This document shows positions 34,981-42,876 of a DNA stretch of 64,000 nt, in pieces. The position numbers were made by a program, and so were the translations under genes. The notes beneath the pieces are model-generated. The model saw nothing but the letters and a program-made list of their open reading frames with translations, had not been told where the DNA came from and did no database searches. How positions within the stretch are numbered: position 1 is the stretch's first letter; every line of letters starts with the position of its first letter. The stretch is taken from positions 310,001 to 374,000 of the forward strand of contig NZ_BMQY01000005.1 in the NCBI RefSeq assembly GCF_014648355.1, in the 5' to 3' direction. The stretch comes from Couchioplanes azureus (lineage in GTDB: Bacteria; Actinomycetota; Actinomycetes; Mycobacteriales; Micromonosporaceae).

Positions 34981-35385
34981 TTAGACCCGGCGACGCTTCG
35001 GCGGACGGCATCCGTTGTGCGGCTGCGGCGTGACGTCGGAGATCTGCCCGACCTCGAGGCCGGCGGCCTGCAGCGAACGGATGGCGGTCTCCCGGCCGGA
35101 GCCGGGGCCCTTGACGAACACGTCGACCTTGCGCATGCCGTGCTCCATGGCCCGGCGCGCGGCGGCCTCGGCGGCCAGCTGCGCGGCGAACGGAGTCGAC
35201 TTGCGGGAGCCCTTGAAGCCCACCTGGCCGGAAGAGGCCCAGGAGATGACCGCACCGGTCGGGTCGGTGATCGACACGATGGTGTTGTTGAAGGTGCTCT
35301 TGATGTGCGCCTGCCCGTGGGCGACGTTCTTGCGTTCCTTGCGCCGGACCTTCTTGACAGCCCCTGCGCGTGCCTTCGGTGGCAT
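34981..35385 (-). CDS. rpsK: 30S ribosomal protein S11
   Basis: 134 aa. Recognised from FNNTIVSITDPTGAVISWAS and the C-terminal DVTPQPHNGCRPPKRRRV. Platform protein that contacts mRNA near the E site. In the infA-rpmJ-rpsM-rpsK-rpsD-rpoA-rplQ operon, 17 nt after rpsM. Confidence 0.98.
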   Translation of the reverse strand: MPPKARAGAVKKVRRKERKNVAHGQAHIKSTFNNTIVSITDPTGAVISWASSGQVGFKGSRKSTPFAAQLAAEAAARRAMEHGMRKVDVFVKGPGSGRETAIRSLQAAGLEVGQISDVTPQPHNGCRPPKRRRV

Positions 35386-35402
35386 AAGTCGATGCGCTCC
35401 TA

Positions 35403-35783
35403 TTACTTCCGACCGGGCTTCTTCTTACCGGCGACCGTGCGCTTCGGACCCTTGCGGGTACGAGCGTTGGTCCGCGTGCGCTGACCCCGGACGGGGAGCC
35501 CACGACGGTGGCGGATGCCGGCGTAGCAGCCGATCTCAACCTTGCGGCGGATGTCCGCGGCGACCTCGCGGCGCAGGTCACCCTCAACCTTGAAGTTGGC
35601 CTCGATGTAGTCGCGGAGCTGGACGAGCTCCTCGTCAGTGAGGTCCTTAGCGCGCTTGTTCAGGTCAATGCCGGTCGCGGTGAGCGCCTCGACGGCGCGG
35701 GTCCGACCGACCCCGAAGATGTAGGTGAGCGCGATCTCCATCCGCTTCTCGCGGGGAAGATCGACGCCGACGAGTCGTGCCAT
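35403..35783 (-). CDS. rpsM: 30S ribosomal protein S13
   Basis: 126 aa. Starts MARLVGVDLPREKR and ends in a Lys/Arg-rich tail (GPKRTVAGKKKPGRK) that reaches the P-site tRNA; RHRRGLPVRGQRT is diagnostic. Preceded by a structured 172-nt gap after rpmJ. Confidence 0.98.
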   Translation of the reverse strand: MARLVGVDLPREKRMEIALTYIFGVGRTRAVEALTATGIDLNKRAKDLTDEELVQLRDYIEANFKVEGDLRREVAADIRRKVEIGCYAGIRHRRGLPVRGQRTRTNARTRKGPKRTVAGKKKPGRK

Positions 35784-35804
35784 AAGTGGGCGTACTCCTC
35801 AGGT

Positions 35805-35876
35805 GTCTCACGGAGGTCTGTGCCCGTCCCACCCCGCCTGCCCAGGCGGGCCCCGGCCTCCGACCGGGGGTGAGAC
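35805..35876 (-). promoter_or_regulatory. nested stem-loop structure between rpmJ and rpsM
   Basis: Arms GTCTCAC (35805-35811) and GTGAGAC (35870-35876), then GGAGG (35812-35816) with CCTCC (35857-35861), enclose a CCCGCCTG/CAGGCGGG hairpin (35833-35850). All arms are perfect. The position just before rpsM matches where S4 binds its operon mRNA in enteric bacteria; a regulatory role here is inferred. Confidence 0.5.
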
Positions 35877-35955
35877 CGCGCGCCATCAACGTGCATGACA
35901 CCGCGGCTGGGACGAGCTTCTTCAGTGGTGCGGATCTGGCAGTGCGTGGACTGGA

Positions 35956-36072
35956 TCAGCCCTGGCGCTGCTTGTGACGCGCGTCGGTCTTGCAGATGAC
36001 CATGACGCGCCCGTGCCGCCGGATGACCCGGCAGTTGTTGCAGATCCGCTTGACGCTCGGCTTGACCTTCAC
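35956..36072 (-). CDS. rpmJ: 50S ribosomal protein L36
   Basis: 38-residue protein beginning (V)KVKPSVKRICNNC and ending RHKQRQG. The Zn ligands Cys11, Cys14, Cys27 and His33 are all present, so this is the zinc-binding form. GTG start at 36072, with AAGG upstream; 47 nt after infA. It lies between infA and rpsM as in most bacteria. Confidence 0.95.
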   Translation of the reverse strand: MKVKPSVKRICNNCRVIRRHGRVMVICKTDARHKQRQG

Positions 36073-36119
36073 GGTTTGCCTTAACTCTCAGTCAGACGGG
36101 ATGTGGATCCCCGTGACCC

Positions 36120-36341
36120 TTACTTGTAGCGGTAGACGATGCGCCCACGGGTCAGGTCGTACGGCGAAAGCTCGACGACGACCCGGTCCTCGGGAAGGAT
36201 GCGGATGTAGTGCTGCCGCATCTTTCCGGAGATGTGAGCCAGCACCTTGTGACCATTGGCGAGCTCCACGCGGAACATGGCGTTCGGCAGAGGCTCGATC
36301 ACTCGGCCTTCGATCTCGATGGCTCCGTCTTTCTTTGGCAT
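36120..36341 (-). CDS. infA: translation initiation factor IF-1
   Basis: 73 aa OB-fold protein (GAIEIEGRVIEPLPNAMFRV ... RGRIVYRYK), essentially invariant for the family. Binds the 30S A site during initiation. The ATG at 36341 has GCGGAGGAC just upstream. First gene of its operon, with a promoter about 140 nt upstream. Confidence 0.98.
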   Translation of the reverse strand: MPKKDGAIEIEGRVIEPLPNAMFRVELANGHKVLAHISGKMRQHYIRILPEDRVVVELSPYDLTRGRIVYRYK

Positions 36342-36715
36342 GTCCTCCGCTACCTGACATCGGGTTCTGGGGCAGGCTCACAGCATTCATCCCGGACCCG
36401 AAAGGGACCCGGACCAGCCGCGGCTCCGGCCCCACCAGAAGCGCTTGGTAGACATGCCGGAGTGGACGCTGTGCGCCAGCAAGCCAGTGTACGCGCGCCG
36501 ACGCATCGACACCAAACCGAGGTCGCCGTAACCCGGGGTCGGGTGTGTCGACACCGCACAGAACCGGACAGCCGGGGCGATTGATCCCTGTTCCTCCGGC
36601 TATCGTCCGCGGCCGGGCGACGCCGCGGATGCGCGGGACGAGCAGCCAGCCGGCGGAAGGTGGTGACCCTCACCCGACGCCACGAAATGCCCCGGAGCCC
36701 GCGCCGGGCCGGTTG
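36342..36715 (-). other. intergenic region between map and infA
   Basis: 374 nt without a gene. Holds the infA promoter (36486-36515), a GTGTCGACAC palindrome at 36545-36554, and at 36532-36550 a near copy (17 of 19) of the element shared by the rpsJ and rpsL leaders. Confidence 0.6.
36486..36515 (-). promoter_or_regulatory. infA operon promoter
   Basis: Minus-strand TTGGTG (36510-36515), 18 nt, TACACT (36486-36491). Predicted start near 36479, giving a leader of about 140 nt. Confidence 0.6.
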
Positions 36716-37570
36716 CTACTCCGGGAGGGGGTTCAGCGCGGGCTGGCGGGAGGTCACCAGCTCGCCGAGCCGGGCCCGGCCGCCGTCCGGTGCCGTCGTC
36801 ACCCACACGCCGTCCTCCAGCAGCGCCATGGTGTGCTCCACGTGCGCCGCCATCGAGCCGTCCCGGGTGATCACCGTCCAGCCGTCCGACAGCTCCTGGG
36901 TGCGCGGCGAGCCCATCGTGATCATCGGCTCGATGGCGAGCGCCATGCCGGGCACCAGGCGCGGGCCCTTGCCGGGCTTGCCGTGGTTGAGCACGTGCGG
37001 GTCCTGGTGCATCTCGGTGCCGATGCCGTGGCCGCCGTACCCGTCGACGATGCCGTAGCGGCCCGCCTTGCGGATGGTCTTCTCCACGTTGAAGGAGATG
37101 TCGGTGAGCCGGCCACGGCCGTTGGCGGCGCCGCGGGCGGCGGCGGCGATGCCGGCCCACATCGCGTCCTCGGCCACCTCGGCCATGCGCAGCAGGGCCG
37201 GGTCGGTCTCCCCCACGCCCACGGTGATCGCCGAGTCGCCGTGCCAGCCGTTCAGCACCGCGCCGCAGTCGAGCGACAGCAGATCGCCCTCCTGCAGCAC
37301 CTGCGCGGCCGACGGGATGCCGTGCACGACCTGCTCGTTGACCGACGCGCAGATCGAGGCCGGGAAGCCGTGGTAACCCTTGAACGACGGCACCGCGCCG
37401 TTGTCGCGGATGACCTGCTCCGCGATGGCGTCGAGGTCGGCGGTGGAGACGCCGGGGGCGACGGCCGAGCGCATCGCGTCCAGCGCGGCGGCGACGACCA
37501 GGCCGGCAGCGCGCATGAGCTCGATCTGTTCCGGGGTCTTGAGCTGAATGTCCTGGGCACTACGGCGCAT
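36716..37570 (-). CDS. map: methionine aminopeptidase, type I
   Basis: 284 aa. Removes the initiator Met from nascent proteins. Metal ligands are visible: Asp pair in SLDCGAVLNGWHGDSA, His in GYGGHGIGTEMH, plus two Glu in the C-terminal third (AIEPMITMG and later). The ATG at 37570 (MRRSAQD) has no Shine-Dalgarno and lies 7 nt after TAGGCT, indicating a leaderless mRNA; a terminator separates it from adk. The order secY-adk-map is common. Confidence 0.95.
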   Translation of the reverse strand: MRRSAQDIQLKTPEQIELMRAAGLVVAAALDAMRSAVAPGVSTADLDAIAEQVIRDNGAVPSFKGYHGFPASICASVNEQVVHGIPSAAQVLQEGDLLSLDCGAVLNGWHGDSAITVGVGETDPALLRMAEVAEDAMWAGIAAAARGAANGRGRLTDISFNVEKTIRKAGRYGIVDGYGGHGIGTEMHQDPHVLNHGKPGKGPRLVPGMALAIEPMITMGSPRTQELSDGWTVITRDGSMAAHVEHTMALLEDGVWVTTAPDGGRARLGELVTSRQPALNPLPE

Positions 37571-37577
37571 GAGCGTC

Positions 37578-37583
37578 AGCCTA
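37578..37583 (-). promoter_or_regulatory. -10 element (TAGGCT) of a leaderless map promoter
   Basis: TAGGCT 7 nt before the map ATG. TTTTTG 17 nt further upstream could serve as -35 but is also the T-tract of the adk terminator. Confidence 0.5.
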
Positions 37584-37601
37584 GCGTGGCCCCCGGAGAG
37601 C

Positions 37602-37635
37602 AAAAACGAGGGCGCTGCCGAAGCAGCGCCCTCGT
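37602..37635 (-). terminator. classic intrinsic terminator after adk
   Basis: Perfect 13-bp stem (ACGAGGGCGCTGC with GCAGCGCCCTCGT), TTCG tetraloop on the minus strand, followed by TTTTTGCTC. It lies 14 nt after the adk stop. Confidence 0.92.
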
Positions 37636-37648
37636 GAGGTCGAGCGGA

Positions 37649-38302
37649 TCAGCCGCCGTAGGACCGAAGCGCGTCGATCGCCCGCACCGTGACGTCCTCC
37701 ACCGGCCCGGTGGCGTCTATGCCGACGAGCTTGCCCTGGGCGCCGTAGAAGTCGACCAGCGGCGCCGTCTTGTCCGTGTACTCCACGAGCCGGTTGGCGA
37801 TGGTCTCGGCCCGGTCGTCGTCGCGCTGGAACAGCTCGGAGCCGCACCGGTCGCAGATGTTCTCCTTGCTCGTCGGGTCGAACTCGACGTGCCAGATCTT
37901 GCCGCAGCCGCGGCAGGTCCGGCGGCCGGAGAGCCGCCGGATGACCTCGTCGTCGTCGACCACGAGCTCCATCACCAGGTCCAGCGCGGTGCCGAGGTCG
38001 GCCAGGAGCTTGTCCAGCGCCGACGCCTGCGGAACGGTCCTCGGGAAGCCGTCCAACAGGAAGCCGTCGCCGGCGTCGGGCTCGGCGAGCCGGTCCCGGA
38101 CCATGTTGATGGTGACCTCGTCGGGAACGAGGTTGCCCGCGTCCATGTAGCGCTTCGCCTCGAGCCCCAGCGGGGTTCCCTGCGACACGTTGGCCCGGAA
38201 GATGTCACCGGTCGAGATCTTCGGTACGGCGAGATGGGCGGCGATGAACTCAGCCTGGGTCCCCTTGCCGGCCCCCGGGGGGCCCACCAGTACCAGCCGC
38301 AC
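37649..38302 (-). CDS. adk: adenylate kinase
   Basis: 217 aa, long-LID form. P-loop GPPGAGKGTQ (residues ~7-16), AMP site STGDIFR, and a LID with four Cys (CRGC ... CDRC, about 126-150) that should bind zinc. Balances ATP, ADP and AMP. GTG start with GAGGCG upstream, 74 nt after secY and probably co-transcribed with it. Confidence 0.97.
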   Translation of the reverse strand: MRLVLVGPPGAGKGTQAEFIAAHLAVPKISTGDIFRANVSQGTPLGLEAKRYMDAGNLVPDEVTINMVRDRLAEPDAGDGFLLDGFPRTVPQASALDKLLADLGTALDLVMELVVDDDEVIRRLSGRRTCRGCGKIWHVEFDPTSKENICDRCGSELFQRDDDRAETIANRLVEYTDKTAPLVDFYGAQGKLVGIDATGPVEDVTVRAIDALRSYGG

Positions 38303-38376
38303 CTACATCGCCTCGCTTCGGTGAGAACGAGCTTCGCAAACCATGGACGCGAGAGCCCCTCGGCTCCGCGCCCCCA

Positions 38377-39723
38377 CTACCGGAGGAACCCTTCGTAGTT
38401 GCGCTGCATGAGCTGGCTCTCGATCTGCTTCACGGTCTCCAGGCCCACACCCACCATGATCAGTACTGCGGTACCGCCGAACGGGAAGTTCACGTACTGG
38501 TCCTGGTCGAGCCAGATGAAGAAGAAGTTCGGCAGGACCGAGATCAGGCCCAGGTACAGCGCGCCCGGCAGGGTGATCCGGCTGAGGATGAAGTCCAGGT
38601 AGTCGGCGGTCGGCTTGCCGGGCCGGATGCCCGGTACGAACCCACCGTACTTCTTCATGTTCTCCGCGACCTCGGTCGGGTTGAACGTGATCGAGACGTA
38701 GAAGTACGTGAAGAAGATGATCATCAGGAAGTAGGTCCCGATGTAGATCCAGCTGGTCGGGTCGACCAGGTTGTCCTGGATCCAGAGCTGGTAGCCCTTG
38801 AGCTCGTTCGGGTTGAAGAACCGCAGGTACAGGTTCGGCAGGTAGAGCAGCGACGACGCGAAGATCACCGGCACGACACCGGCCTGGTTGACCTTCAGCG
38901 GGATGTACGTCGAGGTGCCGCCGTACATCTTGCGGCCGATCATGCGCTTCGCGTACTGCACCGGGATGCGGCGCTGGGCCTGCTCGATGAAGACGACCGC
39001 GGCGATGACCAGCAGGACGAGGGCGATGACGAGCCAGAACTTGCCCCAGCCCTGGCTCTCCTTGATCGACCAGCCCTCGCTGGGCAGGCGGGCGGCGATC
39101 GAGGTGAAGATCAGGACGGACATGCCGTTGCCGACGCCGCGGTCGGTGATGAGCTCGCCGAGCCACATGACCACGCCCGTGCCGGCGGTCATGGTGATCA
39201 CCAGGACGGTGAGGGTCAGCCAGTCGGGGATGCCCGTGCCCTTGGGAATGATCGCGAAGTTCGACTGGTCCTGCGGGCAGGCGCCGGCGAAGAGCTGGCC
39301 GCTGCGGGCCAGCGCCACGAACGCCGAGGACTGCAGGACCGCGAGGCCCAGCGTCAGGTACCGGGTGTACTGGGTGATCTTCGCTTGGCCGGACTGGCCC
39401 TCCTTGCGGAGCTGCTCGAGGCGCGGGATCACCACGGTGAGCAGCTGCAGGATGATCGAGGCCGTGATGTACGGCATGATGCCCAGCGCGAAGACGGCCA
39501 GCTGGAGCAGTGCGCCGCCGGAGAACAGGTTCAGCAGGTTCATTACCCCGCCGCCGGCGTTGCTGCTGCTCATGGCGTCAAGGCAGTTCTGGACGTTGGT
39601 GTAGGACACGCCCGGGCTGGGCAATGTGGCACCGAGCCGGTAGACCGCGATGATCGCTACTGTGAACAGCAGTTTCTTGCGCAGGTCAGGCGTCCGGAAC
39701 GCACTGGAAAAGGCGGAGAGCAA
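38377..39723 (-). CDS. secY: protein translocase subunit SecY
   Basis: 448 aa with ten membrane helices; the Sec channel. N-terminus LLSAFSSAFRTPDLRKKLLFT and GIRPGKPTADYLDFI in a cytoplasmic loop are typical. The start is a TTG at 39723 set by GGAGGAAG 4-6 nt upstream; no ATG fits, and the longer reading frame to 39891 adds unrelated residues. Separated from rplO by 274 nt that hold a hairpin and a possible promoter. Confidence 0.96.
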   Translation of the reverse strand: MLSAFSSAFRTPDLRKKLLFTVAIIAVYRLGATLPSPGVSYTNVQNCLDAMSSSNAGGGVMNLLNLFSGGALLQLAVFALGIMPYITASIILQLLTVVIPRLEQLRKEGQSGQAKITQYTRYLTLGLAVLQSSAFVALARSGQLFAGACPQDQSNFAIIPKGTGIPDWLTLTVLVITMTAGTGVVMWLGELITDRGVGNGMSVLIFTSIAARLPSEGWSIKESQGWGKFWLVIALVLLVIAAVVFIEQAQRRIPVQYAKRMIGRKMYGGTSTYIPLKVNQAGVVPVIFASSLLYLPNLYLRFFNPNELKGYQLWIQDNLVDPTSWIYIGTYFLMIIFFTYFYVSITFNPTEVAENMKKYGGFVPGIRPGKPTADYLDFILSRITLPGALYLGLISVLPNFFFIWLDQDQYVNFPFGGTAVLIMVGVGLETVKQIESQLMQRNYEGFLR

Positions 39724-39791
39724 CTTCTTCCTCCTGCGCGAGGTGGCCGCCTGAAACCGGCGGATGGGGGTAGGCATCGGTCCGGACGACC

Positions 39792-39819
39792 GATATACCT
39801 GGCTGGGAACGGACTTTAA
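39792..39819 (-). promoter_or_regulatory. possible secY-adk promoter
   Basis: Minus-strand TTAAAG (39814-39819), 16 nt, TATATC (39792-39797), about 70 nt before the secY TTG. An 8-bp hairpin (CGTGCCTC/GAGGCACG, 39828-39847) lies just upstream and may end rplO transcripts. Confidence 0.4.
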
Positions 39820-39997
39820 CAGCCCGACGTGCCTCTCGTGAGGCACGGTCGCCGCTTGTGCAACACCCGGGGACGAAGAGCTACGCGGCAAGCGGTGGGA
39901 AAAAGCCGCCGGACCCGACGAAATGCCTGGTCAGACGCCACAACGGGGATGCGGCCGGGCATCGGTGCGATACCCGGGCCAGCATCCCCGGCAAGCC

Positions 39998-40441
39998 TCA
40001 CAGCTCGGTGACGGAACCACCGGCGGCTGCGATCTTCTCCTTGGCCGACTCGCTGAACGCGTGCGCCGAAATCTGCAGCGACACGCCGCCCAGGTCACCG
40101 GAGCCGAGCACCTTCACCGGCTGGCCACGACGGACCGCGCCGGCGTCGGCCAGCTCCAGCGGGCCGACCTGGCCGCCGTTCGGGAACAGCTCGGCCAGCC
40201 GGTCCAGGTTGACGACCTGGAAGACGACCTTGTTCTTGTTCTTGAAGCCCTTGAGCTTCGGCAGGCGCATGTGGAGGGGCATCTGCCCACCCTCGAACGC
40301 CGCCGAGACGTTCTTGCGGGCTCCCGTACCCTTGGTGCCCCGACCGGCGGTCTTGCCCTTGGAGCCCTCACCGCGACCCACGCGGGTCTTCGGCGTCTTG
40401 GCTCCGGGCGCCGGACGGAGGTGGTGGACCTTGATCGCCAT
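39998..40441 (-). CDS. rplO: 50S ribosomal protein L15
   Basis: 147 aa. MAIKVHHLRPAPGAKTPKTRVGRGEGSKGKT (in parts) is the standard N-terminal Gly/Lys-rich extension; the C-terminal half contains SAHAFSESAKEKI. Overlaps the rpmD stop by 1 nt (TAATG). Last gene of the spc-type operon before the gap to secY. Confidence 0.97.
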   Translation of the reverse strand: MAIKVHHLRPAPGAKTPKTRVGRGEGSKGKTAGRGTKGTGARKNVSAAFEGGQMPLHMRLPKLKGFKNKNKVVFQVVNLDRLAELFPNGGQVGPLELADAGAVRRGQPVKVLGSGDLGGVSLQISAHAFSESAKEKIAAAGGSVTEL

Positions 40442-40623
40442 TACTCGACCTCCTCAACACTCACGAGGTGGCTCACGGCGAAGATCATGCCCCGAATCTC
40501 GGGGCGGTCCTCCTTGACCACCACATCGTTGATCCGCTTCAGGCCGAGCGACCGCAGGGAGTCCCGCTGGTTCTGCTTACGGCCGATCTCGGACCGGATC
40601 TGGGTGACCTTCAAGCGTGCCAT
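40441..40623 (-). CDS. rpmD: 50S ribosomal protein L30
   Basis: 60 aa: MARLKVTQIRSEIGRKQNQRDSLRSLGL (family-wide core) and GMIFAVSHLV. Overlaps rpsE by 1 nt and rplO by 1 nt, so all three are coupled. Confidence 0.97.
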   Translation of the reverse strand: MARLKVTQIRSEIGRKQNQRDSLRSLGLKRINDVVVKEDRPEIRGMIFAVSHLVSVEEVE

Positions 40624-41243
40624 CAGTGCACCGCCGCTTCCGCACGCGCCGCCAGCATGGCCGCGGGCGCTACGTCCTCGACCGGCAGGCCACGGCGGGC
40701 CGCGACCTTCTCCGGCGACTCGAGGCCCTTCAGCGCGGCCACCGTCGCGTGCACGATGTTGATCGGGTTCGACGAGCCGAGGCTCTTGCTCAGCACGTCG
40801 TGGATGCCCGCGCACTCGAGCACGGCACGCACCGGGCCACCGGCGATGACACCGGTACCGGCGGAGGCCGGCTTGAGGAGCACGACACCCGCGGCGGCCT
40901 CGCCGGTGATCGGGTGCGGGATCGTCGCGCCGATCCGCGGCACCTTGAAGAAGTGCTTCTTGGCCTCCTCGACGCCCTTGGCGATCGCCGCGGGCACCTC
41001 CTTGGCCTTGCCGTATCCGATGCCGACGGTGCCGTCACCGTCGCCGACGATCACGAGGGCGGTGAAGCTGAAGCGACGACCACCCTTCACGACCTTCGCG
41101 ACACGGTTGATCGCTACGACCCGCTCCAGGTGCGGAGTCTTCTCGACGGGCGCGTTACCGCGGCCGCCCTCACGGCGGTTGTCGCGGCGGCCGCCCTCGT
41201 TGTTACCGCCGGACCCTCCGCCACGGCGCTGCTGACCAGGCAT
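40623..41243 (-). CDS. rpsE: 30S ribosomal protein S5
   Basis: 206 aa. A Gly/Arg/Asn-rich N-terminal extension of ~35 residues typical of actinobacteria precedes the double-stranded RNA-binding domain (LERVVAINRVAKVVKGGRRF) and the ribosomal S5 fold (GTGVIAGGPVRAVLE). Sits between rplR and rpmD. Confidence 0.97.
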   Translation of the reverse strand: MPGQQRRGGGSGGNNEGGRRDNRREGGRGNAPVEKTPHLERVVAINRVAKVVKGGRRFSFTALVIVGDGDGTVGIGYGKAKEVPAAIAKGVEEAKKHFFKVPRIGATIPHPITGEAAAGVVLLKPASAGTGVIAGGPVRAVLECAGIHDVLSKSLGSSNPINIVHATVAALKGLESPEKVAARRGLPVEDVAPAAMLAARAEAAVH

Positions 41244-41255
41244 TGGTCTTCCTTC

Positions 41256-41651
41256 CTAGAACTCGAGTCCGGCTTCGCGGGCGGCGTCGGCAAGCGCGGC
41301 GATACGCCCCGCGTACTTGTTGCCACCGCGGTCGAAGACGACCTTGGACACGCCCGCGGCCTTCGCCCGCTCGGCGAGGAGAGCACCGACCTTGGAGGCC
41401 AGGGCGCTCTTGTCACCCTCGGTGCCCCGCAGGGAGGCGTCGAGCGTGGAGGCAGAGACGAGCGTGTGGCCCTTGAGGTCGTCCACGATCTGCGCGGTGA
41501 TGTTCCGCGTGGACCGGGTGACGACCAGACGGGGACGCTCGGCAGTGCCGCGGACGTTCTTGCGGACCCGGAAGTGCCGACGCGCCTTTCCGACGGCTCG
41601 CTTGGCGGCGACTCCGCCCCCATTGCGGCGCTTGAGCAGCGTGGCGGTCAC
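41256..41651 (-). CDS. rplR: 50S ribosomal protein L18
   Basis: 131 aa 5S rRNA-binding protein: RVRKNVRGTAERPRLVVTRS and the C-terminal YAGRIAALADAAREAGLEF. GTG start overlapping the rplF stop by 4 nt. Confidence 0.97.
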   Translation of the reverse strand: MTATLLKRRNGGGVAAKRAVGKARRHFRVRKNVRGTAERPRLVVTRSTRNITAQIVDDLKGHTLVSASTLDASLRGTEGDKSALASKVGALLAERAKAAGVSKVVFDRGGNKYAGRIAALADAAREAGLEF

Positions 41652-42190
41652 TTCTTACCTGCCTTTCCAGCCTTGCGGCGGATGACCTCGCCCTGGTACT
41701 TGACGCCCTTGCCCTTGTAGGGCTCCGGCGGACGGATCTTCCGGATGTTCGCGGCGACCTCGCCGACGAGCTGCTTGTCGATGCCGGCGACCGAGAACTG
41801 CGTCGGCTTCTCGACCGTGAAGGTGATGCCGGCCGGCGCCGCGATGTTGACCGGGTGCGAGAAGCCGAGGGCGAACTCGAGGTCCTTGCCCTTGGCGGTC
41901 ACCCGGTAACCGGTGCCGTTGATCTCCAGCGTCTTCTTGTACCCCTCGGTGACGCCGACGATCATGTTGGCGACCAGGGTGCGAGACAGGCCGTGCAGCT
42001 CCTTGGCCTTGCGCTCGTCGTTGGGGCGGTTGACGACCAGCTCGCCGTTCTCCGCCTTCTCGACCGTGATCGGCTCGGCGACGGTGTGCGAGAGCTCGCC
42101 CTTGGGGCCCTTGACCTTGATGGTCTGGCCCGTGATGGTGACGTCGACGCCGGCCGGGACCGGGATCGACTTACGTCCGATTCGCGACAT
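41648..42190 (-). CDS. rplF: 50S ribosomal protein L6
   Basis: 180 aa, two repeated L6 domains: MSRIGRKSIPVPAGVDV at the start and PPEPYKGKGVKYQGEVIRRK (in parts) at the end. ATG 42190 is the conserved start. 13 nt after rpsH. Confidence 0.97.
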   Translation of the reverse strand: MSRIGRKSIPVPAGVDVTITGQTIKVKGPKGELSHTVAEPITVEKAENGELVVNRPNDERKAKELHGLSRTLVANMIVGVTEGYKKTLEINGTGYRVTAKGKDLEFALGFSHPVNIAAPAGITFTVEKPTQFSVAGIDKQLVGEVAANIRKIRPPEPYKGKGVKYQGEVIRRKAGKAGKK

Positions 42191-42203
42191 GTCAGAGTCT
42201 CCG

Positions 42204-42611
42204 TTACCAGACGAAGGCGAGGACTTCCCCGCCAACGCTCCGCTTGCGGGCCTGCCGGTCGGTCAGGAGGCCCTGGGACGTCGAGATGATCGCGACGCCC
42301 AGGCCGCCGAGCACGCGCGGGAGCTCGTCGGACTTGGCGTAAACCCGCAGACCGGGCTTGGACACGCGCTTGATGCCGGCGAGGCTGCGCTCGCGGTTCT
42401 GGCCGTACTTGAGCTCAACGACCAGACGCTTGCCGACAGCGCCTTCCTCGGGCTCCTCAGCCGACCAGGAGGCGATGTAACCCTCGGCCTTGAGGACCTC
42501 GGCGATGTTCGCCTTGATCTTCGAGAAGGGCATGGTCACCTTGTCGTGGTACGCCTGGTTGGCGTTACGCAGACGCGTGAGCATGTCTGCGATCGGGTCC
42601 GTCATCGTCAT
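42204..42611 (-). CDS. rpsH: 30S ribosomal protein S8
   Basis: 135 aa 16S-binding protein: DPIADMLTRLRNANQA near the N-terminus and GVAIISTSQGLLTDRQARK at the C-terminus. In other bacteria S8 represses this operon; no binding site was identified here. Confidence 0.97.
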   Translation of the reverse strand: MTMTDPIADMLTRLRNANQAYHDKVTMPFSKIKANIAEVLKAEGYIASWSAEEPEEGAVGKRLVVELKYGQNRERSLAGIKRVSKPGLRVYAKSDELPRVLGGLGVAIISTSQGLLTDRQARKRSVGGEVLAFVW

Positions 42612-42688
42612 GGGTATTCGTCAACCTTTCTCGCCGGGGTTCCTCGGGGGGCCCGGGCCTACGGCGAAGCGGTATTACAAAGCTTGAT

Positions 42689-42874
42689 TTACCAGGAAGC
42701 CTTCGACACACCGGGCAGCTCGCCACGGTGGGCCATGTCCCGCACGCAGACCCGGCACAGACCGAACTTGCGGTAGACCGAGTGCGGACGTCCGCACCTC
42801 TGGCAGCGGGTGTACGCCCGAACGGCGAACTTCGGCTTCGCGGCCGCCTTGATGATCAGCGCCTTCTTAGCCAT
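42689..42874 (-). CDS. rpsN: 30S ribosomal protein S14 type Z
   Basis: 61 aa, the short zinc-binding form with CQRC and CRVC motifs 13 residues apart (about residues 24-43). Starts 2 nt after rplE. It is the housekeeping S14 of the spc-type operon. Confidence 0.97.
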   Translation of the reverse strand: MAKKALIIKAAAKPKFAVRAYTRCQRCGRPHSVYRKFGLCRVCVRDMAHRGELPGVSKASW

Positions 42875-42876
42875 GC

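Noticed and set aside
38377..39891. Longer SecY starting at 39891
   Set aside because: The extra 56 residues are unlike SecY and cover the promoter/hairpin region; the TTG at 39723 has a strong ribosome-binding site.
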